Under the pieces are notes generated by a model. The model worked only from the letters and a program-made list of their open reading frames with translations. It was not told the DNA's origin and did not search any database. The position numbers and the translations under genes were made by a program. Shown here one piece after another: positions 1 through 6,554 of a stretch of 10,913 nucleotides of DNA. The first letter of the stretch is position 1. Every line of letters starts with the position of its first letter. The DNA comes from Gaiellasilicea sp035556515. Its GTDB lineage: Bacteria; Actinomycetota; Thermoleophilia; Gaiellales; Gaiellaceae. The stretch spans positions 1 through 10,913 of the forward strand of contig DATMEO010000146.1 of NCBI GenBank assembly GCA_035556515.1. The letters run 5' to 3'.

Positions 1-358
1 GGGCGTCGAGAGCTCGTCGACGATCGCGCAGGAGGAGGTCTTCGGCCCCGTCGTCACGATCATCCCGTTCGAGGACGAGAAGGACGCGGTCCGGATCGCC
101 AACGACGTCAAGTACGGGCTGATGGCGTCTGTCTGGACGGGGGATCCCGCGCGCGGGCACCGGCTGGCGTCGCGGATCAAGGCGGGCACGGTCGGGATCA
201 ACATGCCGTACACCGCCTTTCCGGGGCTGCCGTTCGGCGGTTACAAGCAGTCCGGCTTCGGCCGCGAGCTCGGGATCGAGGCGCTCGACCTCTATCTCGA
301 GACGAAGAGCGTGACCGTCAACACCGGCTCGCGCCCGATCAACCCCTTCGGCCTCTAA
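1..358 (+). CDS. Aldehyde dehydrogenase family protein, C-terminal fragment (5' end outside window)
   Basis: An NAD(P)-dependent aldehyde dehydrogenase would oxidise an aldehyde to its carboxylic acid in the cytoplasm; the substrate cannot be read from this fragment. The frame is open from base 2 and gives 118 residues ending at TAA. Visible family landmarks are EEVFGPV (fragment residues 11-17), which follows the catalytic domain in the superfamily, AGTVGIN (61-67), and PFGGYKQSG followed by GRELG (77-91), the conserved C-terminal block of betaine-aldehyde-type dehydrogenases. The family is normally about 480-500 residues, so roughly three quarters, including the catalytic Cys and Glu and the Rossmann cofactor site, lie upstream of the window. 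The MFS transporter gene begins 8 bp after the stop, suggesting cotranscription and perhaps uptake of the compound this enzyme helps degrade. The family call is firm; the role is not. Confidence 0.95.
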   Translation, partial: GVESSSTIAQEEVFGPVVTIIPFEDEKDAVRIANDVKYGLMASVWTGDPARGHRLASRIKAGTVGINMPYTAFPGLPFGGYKQSGFGRELGIEALDLYLETKSVTVNTGSRPINPFGL

Positions 359-366
359 ACCGCGCG

Positions 367-1503
367 GTGAGCTACCGCTGGGCGGTCCTGGCGGCGGGCA
401 CCGTCGCGCAGGCGTCTTTCTCGACCGTCTCGTTCGCGATCGCCGTGCTCGCACCGGCGCTGCGGGAGGAGTACGGGCTCAGCCTGACGGAGATCGGCGT
501 CGTCCTCGCGGCGGAGTGGATCGGGTTGACGTTCGCGCTGCTGCCGTGGGGCTTCGCCGTCGACCGCTGGGGTGAGCGCTGGACGCTGGCCGGCGGCCTC
601 GCGGTCTGCGCAGGCTTCCTCGCCGCGGCTGCGTACGCGCCGAGCTTCGCGTGGCTCGTCGTCTTCCTCGGGCTCGCCGGGATAGCCGGCGGCAGCGTCC
701 AGTCGGGGAGCGGCCGGGCCGTGATGCGCTGGTTCTCGGCGGGCGAGCGGGGCCTGGCGCTCGGCGTCCGCCAGACGGCCGTGCCGGTCGGCGGCGCGGT
801 CGCTGCGCTCGTGCTGCCGCTGCTCGAGACGCCGCGGGCCGGCTTCCTCTTCGTCGCCGGCTTCGTCCTCGCCGGTGCGCTCGCGGGCGCGCTCGTGCTC
901 CGGGCCGGCACCGAGGAGCACATCGAGGCGACCGACGTCGAGCTGACACTGCGCGACCGCCGGCTCTGGCTCGCGTGCTGGGGCAGCGGCCTCTACCTCG
1001 TCGCCCAGGTGGCGATGATGGGCTTCGTCGTCCTCTTCCTCTACGACGAGCACGGCTTCTCGACCGGCGAGGCCGCTGCGGTGTTCGCGGTCGGCCAGGG
1101 GCTCGCAGCGGTGCTGCGGATCGGGGTCGGCCGCTGGTCGGACGTGCTCGGGTCGCGGGTGCGGCCGCTGCGGCGGATCGGCGTCGCCGTCGCGGTGACC
1201 GTCGCCGCCGTGGCGGTGCTCTCGGAGTCGCCCGCCTGGCTGCTTGTGCCCGCGCTCGTGCTCGCGACGGGGATGTCGATGGCGTGGAACGGGCTTTCGT
1301 ACACGATCGCTGCCGAGCTCGGCGGCCGCCGCAGCGGCGCGGCGATCGGATTCCAGCAGACCGTGCTCTCGGCGATCGGCGTCGCGGCTCCGGTTGCCTT
1401 CGCCGCCGCGGTGTCGGGCACGTCGTGGGGAATCGCATTCGCGCTCGCTGCACTCTTCCCGCTCGCGGGCGTCTGGCTGCTGCGGCCGCTTGCGGCGCAC
1501 TGA
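367..1503 (+). CDS. MFS transporter, 12 TM (CynX/NimT-like group possible)
   Basis: A major facilitator superfamily permease of 378 residues, a usual length for a 12-helix MFS carrier, acting in the cytoplasmic membrane. The sequence alternates hydrophobic helices with short charged loops. Loop 2-3 carries the MFS motif A pattern GFAVDRWGER (residues 62-71), and the equivalent loop of the second half has GVGRWSDVLGSRVRP (253-267), a degenerate copy as expected from the internal duplication. A conserved-looking polar helix end, QSGSGRAVMRWF (112-123), matches the TM4/loop 4-5 region of anion-type MFS carriers. The start is GTG at 367; no Shine-Dalgarno sequence is visible, and the first helix begins at about residue 5, so little upstream sequence is needed. 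It sits 8 bp behind the aldehyde dehydrogenase and probably shares its transcript. Substrate is unknown; a carboxylate or a nucleobase would both fit the surroundings, but nothing in the sequence decides it. Confidence 0.9.
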   Translation: MSYRWAVLAAGTVAQASFSTVSFAIAVLAPALREEYGLSLTEIGVVLAAEWIGLTFALLPWGFAVDRWGERWTLAGGLAVCAGFLAAAAYAPSFAWLVVFLGLAGIAGGSVQSGSGRAVMRWFSAGERGLALGVRQTAVPVGGAVAALVLPLLETPRAGFLFVAGFVLAGALAGALVLRAGTEEHIEATDVELTLRDRRLWLACWGSGLYLVAQVAMMGFVVLFLYDEHGFSTGEAAAVFAVGQGLAAVLRIGVGRWSDVLGSRVRPLRRIGVAVAVTVAAVAVLSESPAWLLVPALVLATGMSMAWNGLSYTIAAELGGRRSGAAIGFQQTVLSAIGVAAPVAFAAAVSGTSWGIAFALAALFPLAGVWLLRPLAAH

Positions 1504-1521
1504 ATCGGGTACGCGGCGACC

Positions 1522-2124
1522 ATGCGCATCTATCCAGACCAGCCCGGCCGCCGGATCGACCTGATGGCGCGCGACCTCGCAGTCGTGCTCGCGCTTGTCC
1601 TCTTCGCCCTGATCGCAGTGGAGGTGCACGATGCCGTCGACAAGCTTGCGGTGCTCGGCGAGGGCGTCGAGTCGGCGGGCAGGGGCGTCGGCAGCGGCTT
1701 CGATGCCGCCGCGGATGCGGTCGACGGCACTCCGGTGATCGGCGACGACCTCGGCGACGCGCTCCGCGGCGCCGGCGAGGGCTCGGGCGGCGAGGTCGAG
1801 GAGCTCGGCCGCGGCGGCTCGGGCGCCGCACACGACCTCGCCAACCTGCTCGGTGTCCTCTTCTTCTCCCTCCCGGCCGCGTTGCTCCTGCTCTGGGCGC
1901 TGCCGCCGCGAATCCGGCAGGTGCGGCGGCTGAACGCGGCGGCGCAGGCCGTCGGCGAGCTCTCGCCCGAGCGCCGCCGGCTCCTGGCGATGCGGGCCGC
2001 CTTCGGGATGCCTTACGGCGAGCTGCTGCGCTTCACGAAGGACCCGCTCGGCGACCTCGAGGCCGGGCGCTACGACGCGCTCGTCGCTGCCGAGCTGGAG
2101 CAGGCGGGACTCCGACCGCGGTAG
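1522..2124 (+). CDS. Hypothetical membrane protein, two TM helices with a Gly/Asp-rich loop
   Basis: I do not recognise this 200-residue protein. It has a short basic N-terminus, a hydrophobic helix at about residues 18-35, a Gly/Ala/Asp-rich and acidic segment from about 40 to 105 with repeated small residues (for example GRGVGSG, 53-59), a second helix at about 107-128, and a basic cytoplasmic-looking tail from 129 that contains PPRIRQVRRL (128-137) and a mixed-charge helical region to the end. By the positive-inside rule both ends would be cytoplasmic and the Gly-rich loop extracytoplasmic. ATG 1522 is used; ATG at 1564 (Met15) is possible and would leave the first helix intact. It starts 18 bp after the transporter and ends 10 bp before the M20 hydrolase, so it may be carried in one long transcript. 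Codon use matches its neighbours, which argues for a real gene. No function is proposed. Confidence 0.75.
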   Translation: MRIYPDQPGRRIDLMARDLAVVLALVLFALIAVEVHDAVDKLAVLGEGVESAGRGVGSGFDAAADAVDGTPVIGDDLGDALRGAGEGSGGEVEELGRGGSGAAHDLANLLGVLFFSLPAALLLLWALPPRIRQVRRLNAAAQAVGELSPERRRLLAMRAAFGMPYGELLRFTKDPLGDLEAGRYDALVAAELEQAGLRPR

Positions 2125-2134
2125 CGTCCGCCGC

Positions 2135-3127
2135 ATGCGCGTCCTCGATCGTCTCGACCGGCTGGCAGCCCTCGGCGACCGGATCGGCTACTCGCCCGAG
2201 GAGGACGCCGCGCACGAGCTCGCCACGGGCTGGTTCCGTGAGGCGAGGCTCGAGATCGAGGTCGACGCGGCGGGGAACCTGTTCGGGCGGATCCCGGGTG
2301 GCGAGCGCCAGGTCTGGACGGGCTCGCACCTCGACACCGTCCCCGGTGCGGGGCGATTCGACGGGACGCTCGGCGTCGTCGCCGGGCTGGAGGCGGTCGA
2401 GCGGCTGGGCACGCCCGGTCTTGGCGTCGTCGTCTTCCGCGACGAGGAGCGTGGGTGCGCCGGCAGCCGCGGATGTGTCGCGCGCCCGGACGCCTACGTC
2501 GAGCTGCACATCGAGCAGGGGCCGACGCTCCTCCGCGCCGACGCGCCGCTCGGCGTCGTCACCGCGATCGTCGGCTACGTCCGCGGTACGCGCACGTTCG
2601 AGGGAGCGCCCGGCCACGCCGGCACGACGCCGATGGACGTGCGCGAGGACGCGCTCGTCGCCGCGGCCGAGTTCGTCCTCCACGCGCGCGAGGTCGCCCG
2701 CGGGATCGACGGCGCCGTCGCGACCGTCGGCCAGCTCACAGTCGAGCCGGGTGGGACGAACGTGATCCCCGGCCGCGTCGTCATCTCTGTCGATGCTCGG
2801 GCTCCGGATGCAGAGCGGCTCGACCGGCTCGCCGCGGCGCTCGAGATCGAGGAGCCGATCCGGACCGAACCGTCGCCGATGGCGGCGGAGATTCGCGCGG
2901 CCCTGGGAGCCGAGGTGGAGGCGCTTGGCGTGCCGGTGCTCGAGCTGCCCTCCGGCGCCGGACACGATGCCGGCATCCTCGCGAGCGCCGGCGTCCCCGC
3001 CGGGATGCTCTTCGTCCGCAGCCTCAACGGCGGCGTCAGTCACAATCCGGCCGAGTTGAGCTCGCCGGAGGACATCGCACTTGCGGTCGACGCGCTCACG
3101 GGAGCGCTCAGGAGGTTGGTGGCATGA
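2135..3127 (+). CDS. M20-family amidohydrolase, allantoate amidohydrolase / N-carbamoyl-L-amino acid hydrolase group (compact form)
   Basis: A dinuclear-metal hydrolase of peptidase family M20, group AllC/HyuC, expected to release ammonia and CO2 from allantoate (giving ureidoglycine) or to cleave an N-carbamoyl amino acid. Seen directly: TGSHLDTVPGAGRFDG (residues 62-77) with putative metal ligands His65 and Asp76; DEERG (103-107) supplying the catalytic/ligand Glu pair; ELHIEQGP (123-130) with His125; the lid-domain signature GHAGTTPMDVREDAL (160-174); GGTNVIPGR (206-214); SGAGHDAG (273-280); and the last ligand His303 in SHNPAE. The protein has 330 residues, against about 400-420 for characterised AllC/HyuC enzymes. 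The shortfall is mostly between the Glu pair and ELHIEQGP, where only about 18 residues remain. It overlaps the cupin gene by ATGA. Proximity to the urate genes favours an allantoate or ureide substrate, but carbamoyl amino acids cannot be excluded. Confidence 0.88.
   Translation: MRVLDRLDRLAALGDRIGYSPEEDAAHELATGWFREARLEIEVDAAGNLFGRIPGGERQVWTGSHLDTVPGAGRFDGTLGVVAGLEAVERLGTPGLGVVVFRDEERGCAGSRGCVARPDAYVELHIEQGPTLLRADAPLGVVTAIVGYVRGTRTFEGAPGHAGTTPMDVREDALVAAAEFVLHAREVARGIDGAVATVGQLTVEPGGTNVIPGRVVISVDARAPDAERLDRLAAALEIEEPIRTEPSPMAAEIRAALGAEVEALGVPVLELPSGAGHDAGILASAGVPAGMLFVRSLNGGVSHNPAELSSPEDIALAVDALTGALRRLVA
3110..3115 (+). promoter_or_regulatory. Strong Shine-Dalgarno for the cupin gene
   Basis: AGGAGG lies 8 nt before ATG 3124, inside the 3' end of the M20 hydrolase gene. 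It is a full consensus ribosome-binding site, the clearest in the window, and fixes the cupin start. With the ATGA overlap it indicates translation coupled to, but also independent of, the upstream gene. Confidence 0.8.
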
Positions 3128-3471
3128 AGGCAGTCGTCGTCAAGCCGGGCGAGGGCGACCGCGTCGGCAATGTCGAGTTCCTCGCGCGCAGCGCGGACAC
3201 GCCGCGCTTCAACCTCGCCGTGATCGAGATCCAGCCGCACCGCGGCGGCCCGCCGATTCACGCGCACGCGGCCGAGGACGACTCCTTCTACATCCTCGAG
3301 GGCGAGCTCGCGTTCACGGTCGAGGACGAGGTGGTCGTCGCCGGGCCGGGCACGTTCGTCCTCGTCCCACCGGGCCTGCAGCACACGTTCGCGAACGAGG
3401 GCGACACGGTCGTACGAATGATCAACGTGCACGCCCCCGCGGGCTTCGACCTACGGCTGCAGCAGGACTAG
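3124..3471 (+). CDS. Small single-domain cupin protein
   Basis: A 115-residue cytoplasmic single cupin (RmlC-like beta barrel). Both cupin motifs are visible: motif 1 around GGPPIHAHAAEDDSF with His46 and His48 and an acidic cluster 51-53, followed by YILEGE (56-61); and motif 2, GTFVLVPPGLQHTFAN (76-91), with His87. Asp53 occupies the position where many cupins have the ligand Glu. These residues would form a 3-His/1-acid metal site, so an enzyme (dioxygenase, isomerase or lyase type) or a small-molecule-binding protein are both possible. The start is set by the perfect AGGAGG 8 nt upstream. It overlaps the stop of the M20 hydrolase by 4 bp, so the two products probably act together. It is much shorter than the bicupin (S)-ureidoglycine aminohydrolase, so that assignment is not made. 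Reaction unknown. Confidence 0.88.
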   Translation: MKAVVVKPGEGDRVGNVEFLARSADTPRFNLAVIEIQPHRGGPPIHAHAAEDDSFYILEGELAFTVEDEVVVAGPGTFVLVPPGLQHTFANEGDTVVRMINVHAPAGFDLRLQQD

Positions 3472-3484
3472 CCCCCGCCGAAAA

Positions 3485-3504
3485 CGTCCTCCTCGAGAAG
3501 GACG
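3485..3504 (+). terminator. Weak hairpin after the cupin gene
   Basis: CGTCCT (3485-3490) and AGGACG (3499-3504) form a perfect 6 bp stem with an 8 nt loop, 14 bp after the cupin stop in the 87 bp gap before the cyclase start. There is no T-tract, so this is at best a non-canonical terminator or an attenuating structure. A stem of this size can occur by chance at this GC content. Confidence 0.25.
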
Positions 3505-3558
3505 CAAGATCGTCCCCGCCGACGACGGGCCGCGGCCTACCCTCAGGGGATGGTGACG

Positions 3559-4971
3559 ATGGACACAACGGACTCCCGCCCACCACGCGAAGCTCGCCTC
3601 CGAGCAGGACCCGGGCCGGTCGTGATCGCCGGCGTGCTCGCGGTGACGCTGCCGCTGATCGGCTTCGTCTCGCTGCTCCTGCGGGAGCAGCTGGACCCGC
3701 AGCTGCATAACCACCAGGCGCACTTCCTGATCTTCGGCTTCGCCGGCGGCGTCGCGTTCGCGCTCGGCTATGCGGCCGGCGAGGCGGCTAACCGGCGCGG
3801 TGACGCCCGCGTCCTGCTCCTGTCGCTCGCGTTCATGGCGACCGGCGGCTTCATGGGCCTGCATGCCTTCGGCACGGCCGGCGTCCTCTTCTCAGAGAGC
3901 CACGCCGGCTTCCAGATCGCGATCCCGGTCGGCCTGCTCGTGAGCGCGTTCTTCGCCGTCGGCTCGGCGTTCGTCGACTCGAGGCCCGAGCTCGCGCGGC
4001 GCGTGATCCGGCAGCGCGGACGCCTGCGGGCGGGTGTGCTGGCCGCGATGGCCGTCTGGTTCCTCTGGACGCTGGCGAACCTGCCGCCGCTGCGGGGCCC
4101 GAACAGCGAGGCCGCCACCGGAAAGGTGCTCGGCACTCTGGCGGTCCTCGGGACGATTGCGTATGCGGTGAGCGCGGTGCGCTACTGGCGGCTCTTCCGA
4201 CATCGCCCGACGCTGCTCTCGATGGCCGTGATCGCGTGCTTCCTCCTGCTCGCGGAGGCGATGATCGGGGTTGCGATCACGGGCGAACGGAAGTGGCACG
4301 CGAGCTGGTGGGAATGGCACGGCCTGATCCTCTTCGCCTACCTGATCATCGGCTTCGCCGCCCGCCGCGAGTGGCGTGAGGAGCGCTTCCGGCAGCTCTA
4401 CCTCCCGTCCACGCGCGAACGTCGGCAGGAGATCAGCGTCCTCTTCGGCGACCTCCAGGGCTACACGAGCTTCGCCGAGAGAACGTCGCCTGCCGAGGCC
4501 GCGGCGGTGCTCGAGGCCTATTGGGGCGCGGCCGCACCGCTGCTCGCCCGCCGGTTCGGAGGCGAGGTCGAGAAGTTCATCGGCGACGGGATCGTCGCGA
4601 CGTTCAACCGCCGTGGCGACCAGCCCGACCACGCGCTTCGGGCAGCCCGCGCGGCGCTCGCGCTGCAGCGGGCGGTGTCGGCGCTCGCCGACGAGCATCC
4701 GGGCTGGCCGCGACTGCGCGTCGGCGTCAACAGCGGCGAGGCGGTGCTGCGCGAGATCGGCGGCGCGGGCCACGTCGCCTACCCGCTGGTCGGCGACACC
4801 GTCAACACGGGCGCGCGCCTCGAGAGCCTCGCGCCCGCCGGCGGTGTGCTGATCGGCGCCGGAACCCACGCGGCGCTCCCGGCCGGGGCGGCCGTGGAGC
4901 CCATGTCCGGCCTGCGCATGAAGGGCAAGGACGAGCCCGTCGACGCGTACCTGCTCCTCGGCCTCGCCTGA
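3559..4971 (+). CDS. Membrane-bound class III adenylate/guanylate cyclase with eight-TM N-terminal domain
   Basis: Predicted to make cyclic AMP (possibly cGMP) from the nucleoside triphosphate at the inner membrane face. With the start at ATG 3559 the protein has 470 residues. Eight hydrophobic segments (about 21-41, 55-76, 84-109, 118-139, 156-175, 188-208, 218-240, 250-268) precede a class III cyclase domain (about 291-457). Catalytic residues look intact: metal Asp298 (FGDLQGYT) and Asp343 (KFIGDG), base-selecting Lys339 and Asp413 (LVGDTVNTGAR), and transition-state Asn416 and Arg420. Lys/Asp is the usual ATP-selecting pair. It would work as a homodimer. The membrane part is rich in histidines (50, 52, 55, 102, 115, 247, 254) near helix ends, suggesting a metal- or haem-binding sensor. 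I chose ATG 3559 because AGGGG at 3545-3549 is 9 nt before it; ATG 3550 abuts that site. Its stop lies 5 bp from the stop of the facing DUF3830 gene. Confidence 0.93.
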   Translation: MDTTDSRPPREARLRAGPGPVVIAGVLAVTLPLIGFVSLLLREQLDPQLHNHQAHFLIFGFAGGVAFALGYAAGEAANRRGDARVLLLSLAFMATGGFMGLHAFGTAGVLFSESHAGFQIAIPVGLLVSAFFAVGSAFVDSRPELARRVIRQRGRLRAGVLAAMAVWFLWTLANLPPLRGPNSEAATGKVLGTLAVLGTIAYAVSAVRYWRLFRHRPTLLSMAVIACFLLLAEAMIGVAITGERKWHASWWEWHGLILFAYLIIGFAARREWREERFRQLYLPSTRERRQEISVLFGDLQGYTSFAERTSPAEAAAVLEAYWGAAAPLLARRFGGEVEKFIGDGIVATFNRRGDQPDHALRAARAALALQRAVSALADEHPGWPRLRVGVNSGEAVLREIGGAGHVAYPLVGDTVNTGARLESLAPAGGVLIGAGTHAALPAGAAVEPMSGLRMKGKDEPVDAYLLLGLA

Positions 4972-4976
4972 GTCCG

Positions 4977-5387
4977 CTAGTCGAATTCGCGGAACGAGAT
5001 CGGCTGCGCGCCTTCCCAGAGCGTCAGCCGGCCGAGTTCCTTCAGCTGCTCCTGGCCCTCGACGAGGGTGGCGAAGTGGTTCGCCCAGAGATGTCCTGCC
5101 TTGCTCGCGAACGAGCAGTAGCCGTACGGGAAGAGCAGCTCCGTCTCGCTCTCGCCGCCGGGATAGAGCGCGAGCTCGCCGGGGTGCGGGTAGCTGGTCG
5201 CGTTCTCGGGGCCGATGCCGAGGTCGCGGTCGCCCCACGGGATCCAGTTCGACTCGCCGCTCCAACGGCAGTGGATGATCCGGTCGTCGAGCGGCAGGAT
5301 CCCCTTGAAAGCCGCCACCGTCTGCGGGGCGAGCTCGTCCTCCCAGCGGGCGACGAAGCGCATTCCGGCTGCGGTGATCTCGAGCAT
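4977..5387 (-). CDS. DUF3830 family protein (cyclophilin-like fold), last gene of the urate operon
   Basis: A 136-residue soluble protein that I place in DUF3830 from recall of the family pattern: HCRWSGESNWIP (residues 39-50), GDRDLGIGPENATSYPHPGE (52-71), LYPGG (74-78), FPYGYCSFASKAGH (86-99), NHFATLVEG (103-111) and the C-terminal LGRLTLWEGAQPI (118-130). Family members are known to adopt a cyclophilin-like barrel, but no reaction is established to my knowledge. It lies 9 bp downstream of the urate oxidase stop on the same strand and is the last gene of the operon, so a role in purine or ureide catabolism is inferred. A possible ribosome site, AGGG, is 7 nt before the ATG. There are no signal peptide or membrane segments. 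The conserved Trp, Arg, Glu and Asn positions suggest a ligand pocket rather than a purely structural role. Confidence 0.88.
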   Translation of the reverse strand: MLEITAAGMRFVARWEDELAPQTVAAFKGILPLDDRIIHCRWSGESNWIPWGDRDLGIGPENATSYPHPGELALYPGGESETELLFPYGYCSFASKAGHLWANHFATLVEGQEQLKELGRLTLWEGAQPISFREFD

Positions 5388-5396
5388 GGCCGGACC

Positions 5397-6554
5397 CTAC
5401 CCTCGGGCCGCGGCCCAGGCGACCAGCTGCGCACGCTCCGCGTCCGTGAGGCCGGTCGCGTTCCCGGGCGGCATCGACCGCGCCGAAACCTGACGCTCGA
5501 TCTCGTCTGCGTACTGCTCCATCTGGGCGAGCGTCTCCAGGCGGACGCCGTTCGGTGCGGCGGCGCCCACGTGGCAGGTCTGGCAGCGCTCGGTGACGAT
5601 GCTCTGCGCGACTGCATCGTCCGGTGCGTCGGTCGCGGCGACGTCGTCCGGAGCGAGCACGAACGCAAGCGCAACTGCGCCCACGCCGGCCGCGCCGAGG
5701 ATCCACCACTCCCGCCGCCCGGTGTGCCAGCGGTTGAAGAAGTGCCTGATCGCGGCGACGATCGCGAAGATCGCCAGCAGCACCAGCCAGGCGTGTTCGC
5801 TCCCGAACGCCAGCGGGAAGTGCCCGGCGAGCATCGTGAATACCACCGGCAGGGTCAGATAGTTGTTGTGCACCGAACGCTGCTTCGCGCGCAGCCCAGG
5901 CTCGGGATCCGGCTCGCGGCCCTGCTCCTTCGCGCGGACGAGCTCCCAGTGGGCGGGGATGATCACGAAGAAGACGTTCGCGGCCATGATCGTCCCGAGC
6001 ATCGCGCCGACCTGGAGGAAGGAGGCACGGGCGGCGAAGAGCTCGCCCGCGGCGAGCGCCGAGAGCGTCACCAGCACTGCCACGGCGACTGCAACGAGTC
6101 GGTCGTCGCGGAGGAACCGGCACGCGGCGTCGTACGCGAGCCAGGCGAGCGCGAGACCTGCCGCCGAGAGCCCCACCGCACGCCAGGCGCTCAGGTCCGC
6201 GACGGCCGGGTCGACGAGGCGGTCACCCGCATCGAGCCAGTAGAGGACGACGAGCAGCGCGAAGCCCGAGAGCCACGTCGTGTACGCCTCCCACTTGAAC
6301 CAGTGCAGGTGCTCCGGCAGCTTCGGCGGCGCCACCTTGTACTTTTGCGAGCGGTAGAAGCCGCCGCCGTGGACGCCCCAGTACTCGCCAGCGACACCTT
6401 CCTTCGGCTCCTGCGGCGGCGCCAGGCCGAGGTCGAGCCGGATGAAGTAGAACGACGCGCCGATCCACGCGATCCCGGCGACGACATGAAGGAATCGCAG
6501 GATCAAGTCGGCGAGGTCTCTCAGATAGTCCGTGTCCACCTGTGCTGTTCCCAT
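5397..6554 (-). CDS. puuD: Membrane-bound cytochrome c urate oxidase, PuuD type
   Basis: Predicted to oxidise urate to 5-hydroxyisourate at the cytoplasmic membrane, passing electrons to its own C-terminal cytochrome c instead of O2. The 385-residue protein has an N-terminal membrane domain (DUF989/Urate_ox_N type) with about eight helices (16-38, 90-108, 122-142, 153-172, 178-200, 229-248, 253-271, 283-302). It carries the family pattern RFLHVVAGIAWIGASFYFI (20-38), then LHWFKWEAYTTW (83-94) and RSVHNNYLTLP (226-236). The tail is a small class I cytochrome c with CQTCH (324-328) and the probable axial Met361 in SARSMPPGN. This architecture matches the described integral-membrane urate oxidase, not the soluble uricase. 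ATG 6554 puts the first 34 bp inside the uraD 3' end; GTG 6539 is an alternative. The E. coli gene also called puuD is unrelated. Confidence 0.93.
   Translation of the reverse strand: MGTAQVDTDYLRDLADLILRFLHVVAGIAWIGASFYFIRLDLGLAPPQEPKEGVAGEYWGVHGGGFYRSQKYKVAPPKLPEHLHWFKWEAYTTWLSGFALLVVLYWLDAGDRLVDPAVADLSAWRAVGLSAAGLALAWLAYDAACRFLRDDRLVAVAVAVLVTLSALAAGELFAARASFLQVGAMLGTIMAANVFFVIIPAHWELVRAKEQGREPDPEPGLRAKQRSVHNNYLTLPVVFTMLAGHFPLAFGSEHAWLVLLAIFAIVAAIRHFFNRWHTGRREWWILGAAGVGAVALAFVLAPDDVAATDAPDDAVAQSIVTERCQTCHVGAAAPNGVRLETLAQMEQYADEIERQVSARSMPPGNATGLTDAERAQLVAWAAARG

Noticed and set aside
355..2136. 593-codon open frame on the minus strand, opposite the MFS transporter and membrane protein genes
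   Set aside because: Highly charged Arg/Glu/Ala-rich translation with no domain; it lies antisense to a clear 12-TM transporter. Long antisense frames are expected at this GC content.
3124..3471. Cupin as (S)-ureidoglycine aminohydrolase or ureidoglycolate lyase
   Set aside because: Too short for the bicupin UGlyAH, and no specific signature of ureidoglycolate lyase is seen; left as an unassigned cupin.
3892..6123. 743-codon open frame on the minus strand across cyclase and urate oxidase
   Set aside because: Arg-rich translation without family features; it overlaps the supported genes in another frame.
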